A DNA stretch of 64,000 nt, taken from positions 1 through 64,000 of the forward strand of contig NZ_JACKZA010000013.1 of assembly GCF_015100155.1 (NCBI RefSeq). Direction: 5' to 3'. The notes beneath the pieces are model-generated. The model was not told the DNA's origin. It saw nothing but the letters and a program-made list of their open reading frames with translations, and made no database searches. The DNA is from Acidithiobacillus sp. HP-2. GTDB taxonomy: Bacteria > Pseudomonadota > Gammaproteobacteria > Acidithiobacillales > Acidithiobacillaceae. This document shows, piece by piece, positions 46,710-53,821 of the stretch (the first letter of the stretch is position 1; every line of letters starts with the position of its first letter). The position numbers and the translations under genes were made by a program.

Positions 46710-46868
46710 ATGTTCGAGCAGGCCTTCAAGAATATCGATGACATCCTCCACAAAGATGCAGGCTCCTCCAGCGAACTTGATTACACCGAACAGACCTCCT
46801 GGCTGCTGTTTTTAAAATACCTGGATGCTCTGGAGCAGGACCGGGCCATGCGGCGTCTGTCAAGGTAG
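46710..46868 (+). pseudogene. hsdM: Type I restriction methyltransferase HsdM, N-terminal stub
   Basis: MFEQAFKNIDDILHKDAGSS, then LDYTEQTSWLLFLKYLDALEQD, is the start of an HsdM N-terminal helical domain. After about 50 codons the frame runs into the IS3-family terminal repeat and stops at TAG inside it, so the enzyme is destroyed. The 3' part of hsdM and the hsdS/hsdR genes are not on the other side of the IS element, implying loss or rearrangement. The 208 bases before the ATG probably carry its promoter, but no clear boxes are seen. Confidence 0.8.
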
Positions 46869-46887
46869 TTGTCGCGTCCCCCATTTT

Positions 46888-47486
46888 TTAAGTAACCTTT
46901 TTATCCTGCCGCTGCGGGTTCAGATCTACCGCACCGACGGGTGTCCAATTGCGTGTGTGGCCTGACCAGCGCGCTGGGTTTCTCGCCTTGGCCGCCTCAT
47001 AGAGGTCATGGCGCCTCGTCAGCAGTGCATGATCCTCGCCCCGATGGCGCTGGGCGGGGGTGACGAAGCGAATGCGGCTGTGACGATGCTCATGGTTGTA
47101 CCAGGCGATGAAGTCACGCACCCAGATCCGGGCAGCTTCAAGGCTTGCAAAGCCGCTTTCCGGCCACTGTGGGCAGTATTTCAGCGTCCGGAACAGCGAC
47201 TCTGAATACGGGTTGTCATTGCTGACCCGTGGTCGGCCACGGGATGGCGTGATCCCCAGATCATAAAGCTTGGCCAGCAGGGTGGATGATTTCATCGGGG
47301 CACCATTGTCGGAGTGCAAGACCAATGGCTGCCGCCAGCATTGCTCCACCATAAAGCCCCTTTGGATGAGCGCAGCGGCATACTCGCCACTCTCCTCCGT
47401 ATGGACCTCCCAGGCCACCGCCTTGCGGCTGTATAAATCCTCAAAGAGGTAGAGATAGTAGTACTGCCCCCGCACCGGCGACGGCA
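46888..47486 (-). pseudogene. IS3-family transposase OrfB, 3' exon
   Basis: C-terminal two-thirds of the DDE integrase: LPSPVRGQYYYLYLFEDLYS, LVLHSDNGAPMKS (second Asp) and NDNPYSESLFRTLKYCPQWP (Glu). The reading frame joins the 5' exon at 49775-50198 exactly: 424 plus 599 bases make 1023, i.e. 340 codons plus a stop, and restore DITYLPSP across the junction. The gene can thus be functional only after intron splicing. Confidence 0.85.
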
Positions 47487-47538
47487 GTAGAGTAAGAGAC
47501 GGGGCGTAGTCGAAACTATTTCCCCGCCTCTCCTCCCC

Positions 47539-47572
47539 GAACCGGACTTGCACCTCTCAGCGCATCCGGCTC
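47539..47572 (-). ncRNA. Group II intron domain V (catalytic hairpin)
   Basis: Thirty-four nucleotides with GAGCCGGATGCG at the 5' side and GCAAGTCCGGTTC at the 3' side, joined by a GAGA tetraloop-like CTGAGAGG turn, match the size and layout of domain V. It begins five bases after the RT stop codon. Domain VI follows (about 47487-47535), with arms gaggcgggg and cgccccgtctc. Confidence 0.88.
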
Positions 47573-47577
47573 TCCGT

Positions 47578-49110
47578 TCAAGTGTTGCTCATAGCAAAGG
47601 CGACATCCTTATATCTCGACTCGATGGTACGGCATATTTCGTCGCGCATGATGTACGGATTTTCCGAGGGATTACGCCATGTAAAGCGACCTTTTCGACT
47701 AGTGACAAGGCGCCGAAGCGCCACCACCCCATACCATCCCCGACTATTCTGGCCCTGCATCACCCAGGTCTTAGCCCGCCCCGGCTCCGGCGCCCGGATA
47801 TGGTCACGCATCAGCGATCTAAAACTTCGCCGATATTTTCGCGCGAGCCAATGGCCGAATTTCCAGAAGACGACGCGGTCCAGACGGCTAAACAGGGTCG
47901 CCGTGTAGTCGGTATATTGGTAAAAGGCAGCCCAGCCGACAAGTTGCCGATTCAGGCTTTCCACCAGATCCATCCGGTTCATGCTGTAATTGCCCGACAG
48001 TTGTTTGGTTAATCGCGCGGCAAAACCCCGATACTTCTCCCACGGAATGGTCGTCACAGGCCGCATGCGGCCGCGTGGTCCGCGCTTGCGGATAATTCGG
48101 TGGCCAAGAAAGACGAAACCATCGTTCACATGCGTGATATGGGTCTTTTCCATATTCAGCGTGAGCTTCAATCCGCCTTCGAGGAATTCCCGGCATGCCT
48201 CACGTATGGTTTCGGCATGTGCTCGAGTTCCCTTGACCACGATGACAAAGTCATCTGCATACCGACAGTAGGAGACTGCTGGTTTCCACTGCCGGTTCTC
48301 TCTCGCAGCGATGGGCCGTTGCTTGAGAATGCCGAAGTTCCACGCCCACCGGTCCTTCCGTACCTTCTTGTTCAGATAGTTCGCTTCCATCCACGCATCG
48401 AATTCATGCAGCATGATGTTGGATAATAGCGGTGAGATGACACCGCCTTGCGGAACACCTTCACTGGCAGCACGAAATAAACCGCGATCAACGCAACCTG
48501 CTTTGATGAACTTCCAGAGCAGGGCAAGGAAGCGCTGATCGGCAATCCGTTTGCGGATTCCACGCATTAGCAAACGGTGGTGAACTGTGTCGAAGTAGCT
48601 GGAGAGGTCACCCTCAATAACCCAGCGTCCGGCGGTACTCTGTTCATCACCGTCCTGTAATTGCAGCTTCACCGTACGGATCGCGTGGTGTACGCTTCGG
48701 GCTGGTCTGAAGCCATATGACGCCGGGTGGAAGTCACTCTCCCAGATCGGCTCCATCGCCATCAGCATGGCCCGTTGCACGATGCGATCCCTGAGACTCG
48801 GGATGCCGAGCGGTCTGAGCTTGCCGTTTGCTTTGGGGATATATACGCGCCGTGCCGGTAGCGGGCTATAGGTGCCCATCATCAGCTCTTCGCGTATCGC
48901 CGTCAGCTCCTGCTGGAGATTCCGCTCCATCATGCGCTTATCGACCCCATCCACACCCGGTGTGCGGGCTCCGCTGGAGGCCAGCGTAATGCGAGCCGCT
49001 TCACTCAGCCAATCCTGGCCAGCAATCAGTCTCAGGAGTCGATTGAACTTGCGCTCTTTGTTCTCCGTCGACCATGTCGCCAGTTTGCTTTGCATTTCAC
49101 TGATTATCAA
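47578..49110 (-). CDS. ltrA: Group II intron reverse transcriptase/maturase
   Basis: A 510-residue protein needed for splicing and retrohoming. RT motifs: RPLGIPSLRDRIVQRAM, EGDLSSYFDTVHH, GVPQGGVISPLLSNI, and CRYADDFVIVVKG with the catalytic YADD. The maturase X domain follows (GYRW-type FLGHRIIRKRGPRG, LNRQLVGWAAFYQYTD). The C-terminus (RWRNPSENPYIMRDEICRTI-like) is a DNA-binding tail; the CX2C-type HNH endonuclease domain seen in LtrA is not visible, so mobility may use replication forks. ATG at 49110 or 49095. Confidence 0.93.
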   Translation of the reverse strand: MIISEMQSKLATWSTENKERKFNRLLRLIAGQDWLSEAARITLASSGARTPGVDGVDKRMMERNLQQELTAIREELMMGTYSPLPARRVYIPKANGKLRPLGIPSLRDRIVQRAMLMAMEPIWESDFHPASYGFRPARSVHHAIRTVKLQLQDGDEQSTAGRWVIEGDLSSYFDTVHHRLLMRGIRKRIADQRFLALLWKFIKAGCVDRGLFRAASEGVPQGGVISPLLSNIMLHEFDAWMEANYLNKKVRKDRWAWNFGILKQRPIAARENRQWKPAVSYCRYADDFVIVVKGTRAHAETIREACREFLEGGLKLTLNMEKTHITHVNDGFVFLGHRIIRKRGPRGRMRPVTTIPWEKYRGFAARLTKQLSGNYSMNRMDLVESLNRQLVGWAAFYQYTDYTATLFSRLDRVVFWKFGHWLARKYRRSFRSLMRDHIRAPEPGRAKTWVMQGQNSRGWYGVVALRRLVTSRKGRFTWRNPSENPYIMRDEICRTIESRYKDVAFAMSNT

Positions 49111-49774
49111 AGGTCTTCACCTCACTATGGTCAGTTAATCCACCCAGCAAACCACTTCAACTGCCCCCCTTCGCCATGTGACCGGCTTTCCCGATCTCGG
49201 ACTACTACAGGGGCTCCGCCAATCTGCACAGCATCGGGGACCTACTCCCTTGGCATCTGTACAGACCTTCCCCAGTTCACATGCCGGACTCAACGCATGG
49301 GCGAGGTTGCCTGTCGCAGTCTTTATCCTTGCTTGCCGCAAGTCGTCGCGGGCACCACGGTCTAGCTGCGCGCTCCCCGTGGTTCCGTGCTGTCCGGCAT
49401 ACATGTCCAGCCAGCATTCGCATCGCCGAGCCATACTTGTACCCAGCGACAGCCCACGCCCTGCCTCATAAGCGGTGTAGGCAGTGGTGACATTTCAACC
49501 CTCAGATGCGTGTAAACAGGTTCGTGTTCCTCAACCGTCCCATGCTCAGCCTAGAAGCTCATCTTGGCGTAACCGCTTCGCCGCAAGCCCCGTTTCCCAC
49601 GGACTTCGTCACCTTGCCAGTGTCGGCAAGTCACCGCCGCTTCGGCTCACTTCCTCTCACAGCAGAGAAAGGGCAGACCCAGTGATTACAGTAACAAACA
49701 CATTGGGCTCTGCATTCCAAACATGCTCAAGCAGCTTTACCCCCAAAAGGGCGGGCTACGCTGGCTGGGCGTAC

Positions 49775-50198
49775 AGTACGTGATATCCCAAGACCAGACG
49801 GTATTGGCTGCGGTGGCCGTATGGGTGGTGGGTAACTTCCCTTTGCGGGGCGGGTGCGCACGACCCCGTCGTGCGTTCATACCTTCGGCCTTGAGGATCC
49901 GGTAGAAAGTGGACTCTGATGCCAGATAAACCCCCGCATCCGCCAGCCGTGGCACGATCTGGGTGGGTGGCAGGTGTGCGGTATCCGGACGATGACAGGC
50001 GTCCAGCACTTCCTGCACCTCGGCTTCACTCAGCTTGTTGCTGGGTGCCGGTCGTTCCACCGTCGTGCGGGCATCCGCCTTCACCATTCCCTGCTCCTCT
50101 GTCCATCGCTGGACGGTACGTAATGATAAGCCCGCTTCTGTGCTGGCCCGCGACCGGCGCGCACCACTGTCAGCCGCTTCCTGTATCCAGGCGATCAA
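49775..50198 (-). pseudogene. IS3-family transposase OrfB, 5' exon
   Basis: N-terminal part of OrfB: an HTH-like region (GARRSRASTEAGLSLRTVQR), the Pro-rich linker and the first catalytic Asp in NTVWSWDITY, where the intron enters. The ATG at 50198 lies 24 bases past the orfA stop; in IS3 elements OrfAB is normally made by -1 frameshifting. See the 3' exon for frame continuity. Confidence 0.85.
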
Positions 50199-50221
50199 TT
50201 GTTGCCGCTCCAGGACCGGGG

Positions 50222-50722
50222 TTAATCTTCCCCGATGTCGTCCCCCCAGAGGGCGTTCAATTTTTTTCGCAAGATCAGCAGCGCAGCCGCCTCGGCTAAG
50301 GCCTTGTCTTTGCGACGCAGTTCCCGCTCCAACTCACGAATCCGTTTCTGGTCTGCACGACCTTGCGCACCCGCTGTCTGTTTCTGTTGGGTGGCGGTCT
50401 GCTGCCCAACGATACAGGCATGTTTCCACCCTTTTACCTGGTCTGGATACAGCCCTTTCTCCCGGCAATATGCGCTCAACTCCACCTCGGACAGCAGTGC
50501 CGTTTCCACCACCGCTGCCAACTTGGACTCGGCAGACCAACACTCTGCGGTCTTCTTGGTCACTGCACTCATCGTCCCACTCGCTATCGCCTGCTTACGC
50601 CAATGGTACAGCGTCACATCAGAAATCCCTTCCTGTTTGGCCAGTTCTGGCACAGATAAACTGGTGGGCGGTAACATCTTCTGCAATACAGCGGCCTTAC
50701 GTTCTGCTGAATAACTCTTCAT
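50222..50722 (-). CDS. IS3-family OrfA
   Basis: A 166-residue protein with an N-terminal helix-turn-helix (MKSYSAERKAAVLQKML, VPELAKQEGISDVTLYHWRKQA) and a C-terminal leucine-zipper-like coiled coil (RIRELERELRRKDKALAEAAALLILRKK) used for multimerisation. It binds the terminal repeats. It is longer than the classic OrfA (about 100 residues) because of a second HTH-like segment (VELSAYCREKGLYPDQVKGW). Confidence 0.88.
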   Translation of the reverse strand: MKSYSAERKAAVLQKMLPPTSLSVPELAKQEGISDVTLYHWRKQAIASGTMSAVTKKTAECWSAESKLAAVVETALLSEVELSAYCREKGLYPDQVKGWKHACIVGQQTATQQKQTAGAQGRADQKRIRELERELRRKDKALAEAAALLILRKKLNALWGDDIGED

Positions 50723-50781
50723 CTCGATAATCCACTTTCCGCCCCCACCCTACACCTGACTCCATTTCAGAGAGGCGACAA

Positions 50782-51225
50782 CTACCCTGACACCGGGGGG
50801 AACTCTGACCAGCCGGGATGCTCGGTCGGCTGCCATATGCTGCGGATGAACTCCATGGCTTGTTCAGCGCCCCAGCGGTCGCGACTGACCAAGTAAAGGG
50901 AGCAGAAGGCACTGACTCGGTAATTGGCAGCGCAGTGCACATGGACCTTCTTTTCATGAACCCGATCGAGCGCTTCCGAGAACTGCAAAAAATTCGAGGA
51001 TGTGGGCCGCTTGAAGTCAACGGGTATATAGATGTACTCGATCCCTTGCGATTCAACGGTATCCCGCTCATACGGAATGGCGTACTCACTTGTGTCCGGA
51101 AGCAGGTTGACGACGACTTCATAACCTTGCCCCCGAAGGGCCTTCAGCCCATCAGGATGCACAATCCCGGATGTTGTCAGCCTCTCGGTGATTCTGCGAA
51201 AGTTGTAACTCGCTTCGATGTCCAT
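50782..51225 (-). pseudogene. Dual-specificity-type phosphatase, integron cassette, 3' end cut by IS3
   Basis: A 147-codon frame: NFRRITERLTTSGIVHPDGL, then an alpha/beta phosphatase fold with the signature VHVHCAANYRVSAFCSLYL, a Cys-x4-Arg variant of the PTP loop seen in DUF442-like and related bacterial phosphatases. FKRPTSSNFLQFSEALDRV precedes it. The last residues and the TAG stop come from the IS3 terminal repeat, so a short native C-terminus is lost. The gene starts 24 bases from the attI core GTTGGGC of integron copy 2, i.e. it is the first cassette. Activity may survive because the fold seems nearly complete. Confidence 0.75.
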
Positions 51226-51248
51226 GCTTCGCTCTACTTAATTCTTAC

Positions 51249-51379
51249 GCCCAACGCAATTTAGATTCTGAAATGCTACCACCAAAGCATTGTCTAATGC
51301 AATATCAGTAGCAATCAACATGCTGTATATTAACGATATTTCCCATTGCGCAATAATTTAACAGCCTAAAATTTCCCAG
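51249..51379 (-). other. attI recombination site region (copy 2)
   Basis: Read on the minus strand this region runs from the start of the intI pseudogene to the core GTTGGGC (51249-51255), a good GTTRRRY match. It is the inverted relative of 4716-4846, including the shared ggctgttaaattattgcgc block. The phosphatase cassette begins at the core. Confidence 0.7.
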
Positions 51380-51611
51380 ATGAAAAACACCCAACCAGAT
51401 CCCAGCAACCCGCCCAAGCTCCTGGATTAGCTGCGCGCCCGCATCCGGACGATGCATTACAGTATCCGCACTGAAGAAGCTTATACTGATTGGGTGCGGC
51501 GTTTTATTTTGTTCCATCGGAAGCGCCATCCTCAAAATATGGGGGCCGCTGAGGTGGAGGCTTTTCTGAGTTACCTCGCCAATGAGCGTCACGTTTCGTC
51601 ATCCACTCAAA
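51249..51611. repeat. Inverted repeat with 4482-4846 (intI 5' end plus attI)
   Basis: Partner of the repeat at 4482-4846. The two copies diverge in the attI part and at single positions of the coding part (EEVYTD versus EEAYTD; Q codon versus TAG), showing that they have been separate for some time. Confidence 0.8.
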
Positions 51612-51978
51612 ATCAGGCCAAGGCAGCTCTGCTTTTTTTGTACAAGCAGGTGCTGAATATAGATCTGCCCTGGTTGGATAACATTACCAATGCCAAGCCT
51701 TCGCAGCATCTGCCCGTTCTGGTGCACAAAGACGCCATCATATTCACGAGGCGTCGGTGCAGAGAGCCATACGCACGGCGGCGAGTCGGGCAGGTATTGT
51801 AAAGCCGGTCACACCCCATGTGTTACGGCATTCTTTTGCCACCCATTTGCTGCAGGCGGGTTATGATATTCGCACCGTTCAGGAACTACTGGGCCATAAG
51901 GATGTGAGTACCACCATGATTTATACCCACGTCCTGAACAAGGGTGGTCGCGGTATTATCAGCCCACTCGACCAATAA
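51380..51978 (+). pseudogene. intI: Integron integrase IntI, nonsense and internal deletion (copy 2)
   Basis: Starts [16 protein letters not shown] and meets TAG at 51428-51430 where copy 1 has CAG (Gln). The N-terminal domain then continues ([15 protein letters not shown] through [14 protein letters not shown]), but after LPVLVHKDA the sequence jumps, with a frameshift, to [21 protein letters not shown] and [20 protein letters not shown]. Roughly 170 residues of the catalytic core, including the first catalytic Arg, are missing, while the HxxR and the nucleophile Tyr (MIYTHV) remain. It cannot encode an active integrase. Stop TAA at 51976-51978. Confidence 0.88.
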
Positions 51979-52122
51979 AAAGTGTCAGTAAAAGGGGTGA
52001 CCTGCCAGACAACAATTTAAAATTTATAGGTAACCTTTATCCAAATATAGATAACTTCCCTTTTCCCGTCCTTCCGATTCTCTCTCAGACGCCGTTTTGA
52101 CCTTCTGGCTCTGGAGAAAATC

Positions 52123-53430
52123 ATGGAAAACACCAGAAATCGCGATGAACTGCAATGTTTCATCCGTGACATCCCCCTGCCCCGTCTGCTGGAGGATAAC
52201 GGATGGGAACTTGACCGCAGGGAAAGCAGCCGCAACGCCATGAAATATCGGGCCGGAAACGATGTGCTCATCGTGGGCCAGAAAGAGGGGCGATGGGTAT
52301 ATTTCAATCCACTAAACAAAGAGGACAATGGCACCATTGTCAATTTTGGACTCAACCATATTGACCCCAATCTTGGTCATGTACGCCAGATGCTCCGGCC
52401 GTATCTGGGCGAACCACAGAACTGGTCTCCTCCCAGAAATCTGATGACGTCACCAACAGCCGGTGAACGGGAAGAAAAAACAGAGCTTCGTTCTGAATGG
52501 AAAAGCCTGCCCCCGTTACAGGGCAAAGCCAGCAATTATTTGCAGGCGCGGGATCTTCGTCCGGAAACCCTGAAAACCTATGCCCGCTCCATCCGGACGG
52601 AGCGTATCAAACACCATGAAAACATAGCGTTCGCACATGTCCGTTTTCTGGAAAGTCAAAATATTTTTCAGATATCAGGTTGGGAGCGCAAAGGCCCCGG
52701 GCGGGATGGCAAATCTTTCTCAGGATTCTCCGGAAACAAAGGGATTGCCGTTTTCGCTCACAAGGATCGGGATCCCAATCAGCCGACTGCTCAGATTCAT
52801 CTCTGCGAGGCCAGCATTGATGCCTTGAGCAAGGCGCAGCTGGACGAACTGCCCCGACAGGATTTTTATGTTTCTTTAGGCGGCGGATGGGGACGAGAAA
52901 CAGAACGGGCACTGACCGCCCTGATTGAGCGTCAACAACCGCAAGGCATTGTCATCGGCCTGGACGCAGACGAAACCGGTCGCACCAAATCCGCTGAACT
53001 TCAGAGCCTGCTGACCCAGCATCGTGACAGTAACGGAAAGAATTACGAGATTATCACGGTCTTTCCAGAAGGGGCCAAAGACTGGAACGAGTTGCTGCAA
53101 CAGTTTTCCGGGCAACCGCATCTGCACACGTTCAAAGTTGAAACCATTGACCAGACGCAGGAAGACGTCATCGCGACCATTCGGGATATGCACACGGGCA
53201 AGTTACATGTATCGGCTGTCGGATTACCGCTCCCTGGAACAAGTGATGTGCATATTCTGGGTCTCGATTTTGAACAGCAGAATCTGATGCTTTCTTCTGG
53301 TGGAGAAATAAAAACCGGCACGCTATACGCGCCCGATGAACAGGGAAAGCAAGGGGTATTCGTAGAAACAATCCCTGCACAGCCTTTTCCCGACCCCGAA
53401 GAAGACGTTGAGAATAATCTGGAGATATAG
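52123..53430 (+). CDS. Toprim/DUF3991 primase-like protein of a conjugative-type element
   Basis: A 435-residue protein. An N-terminal zinc-ribbon-like or DUF3991 part (LLEDNGWELDRRESSRNAMKYR, VYFNPLNKEDNGTIVNFGL) is followed by a Toprim domain (about 200-330) with the catalytic E in HLCEASIDALSKAQ and the DxD motif in VIGLDADETGR. Such proteins occur on plasmids and ICEs and probably prime or process transferred DNA. The C-terminal 90 residues are unassigned. It starts a co-directional set with topB; 144 bases separate it from the intI pseudogene. Confidence 0.78.
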   Translation: MENTRNRDELQCFIRDIPLPRLLEDNGWELDRRESSRNAMKYRAGNDVLIVGQKEGRWVYFNPLNKEDNGTIVNFGLNHIDPNLGHVRQMLRPYLGEPQNWSPPRNLMTSPTAGEREEKTELRSEWKSLPPLQGKASNYLQARDLRPETLKTYARSIRTERIKHHENIAFAHVRFLESQNIFQISGWERKGPGRDGKSFSGFSGNKGIAVFAHKDRDPNQPTAQIHLCEASIDALSKAQLDELPRQDFYVSLGGGWGRETERALTALIERQQPQGIVIGLDADETGRTKSAELQSLLTQHRDSNGKNYEIITVFPEGAKDWNELLQQFSGQPHLHTFKVETIDQTQEDVIATIRDMHTGKLHVSAVGLPLPGTSDVHILGLDFEQQNLMLSSGGEIKTGTLYAPDEQGKQGVFVETIPAQPFPDPEEDVENNLEI

Positions 53431-53438
53431 GAGCACCG

Positions 53439-53627
53439 ATGTATTACCACCACGATTACGGGATAGGACACATGCTGGTTTCAGCCATCATTCATGGGCT
53501 GATCTATGGATTGATTTTCAGGATATTCCAGCTGATCGGCCTGCCTGGATCCCTTTTATTTACCGTCCTGATAATCGCGGCTCTCTGGTTCTGGCTGGGT
53601 CGCAAATCCAGGGGAGTTCGACTTTGA
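53439..53627 (+). CDS. Small hypothetical membrane protein
   Basis: A 62-residue protein with two predicted membrane helices (GHMLVSAIIHGLIYGLIFRI and LPGSLLFTVLIIAALWFWL) and a short basic C-terminus. Start ATG lies nine bases after the DUF3991 gene with an aggagc Shine-Dalgarno. No family recognised; small membrane proteins are frequent in transfer modules. Confidence 0.6.
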   Translation: MYYHHDYGIGHMLVSAIIHGLIYGLIFRIFQLIGLPGSLLFTVLIIAALWFWLGRKSRGVRL

Positions 53628-53812
53628 CGAAAGCACAGCATCCGGGATTGGATAACCCCAAAATCACGCTGCGCGTCGATCAGGTACCGCCCGGGTTGGA
53701 AATGCCGGTCAGGATGGCTGCGCGGCAACTGGCAAGACAGATTGGCAAAGATGTTTTTCTGTTTATTAACGGCAAAGAGGTTCCGATCCTCGCCGATTTT
53801 CAAAAGCATTAG
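53624..53812 (+). CDS. Small hypothetical protein upstream of topB
   Basis: A 62-residue frame using TTG at 53624, overlapping the previous stop as TTGA. It reads TKAQHPGLDNPKITLRVDQV, then EMPVRMAARQLARQIGKDVF, FINGKEVPILADF, a small alpha/beta protein without recognised family. Its stop lies nine bases before topB with an aggag Shine-Dalgarno between, so it belongs to the same transcript. An overlapping longer frame from 53408 has unrelated N-terminal residues and is not favoured. Confidence 0.5.
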   Translation: MTKAQHPGLDNPKITLRVDQVPPGLEMPVRMAARQLARQIGKDVFLFINGKEVPILADFQKH

Positions 53813-53821
53813 GAGAAATTT

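Larger units (their letters stand above)
47487..49774 (-). mobile_element. Group II intron with reverse transcriptase, inside IS3 orfB
   Basis: The 5' end reads GTACGCCCAGCC on the minus strand (near the GUGYG consensus) and the 3' end CTAC, immediately before exon bases TGCCGTCG. A 34-nt domain V and a domain VI hairpin lie at the 3' end, and an intact reverse transcriptase sits in domain IV. Removing exactly 2288 bases restores the transposase frame, which fixes the borders. The 664 bases 5' of the RT gene contain the structured domains I-III and no gene. Confidence 0.88.
46864..50786 (-). mobile_element. IS3-family element interrupted by a group II intron
   Basis: Bounded by a perfect 12-bp terminal inverted repeat: GGTAGTTGTCGC at 46864-46875 and its complement at 50775-50786. 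Inside lie orfA, orfB split into two exons, and a 2288-bp group II intron. Without the intron the element would be about 1.63 kb. No target-site duplication is visible at the flanks (ctgtcaa on the left, ctgacac on the right), and the flanks are unrelated (hsdM and an integron cassette), suggesting recombination between two copies. Confidence 0.85.

Noticed and set aside
53408-53623. Upstream extension of the small protein before topB
   Set aside because: This part overlaps the DUF3991 3' end and the 62-residue membrane protein in another frame; a TTG at 53624 with TTGA coupling fits better.
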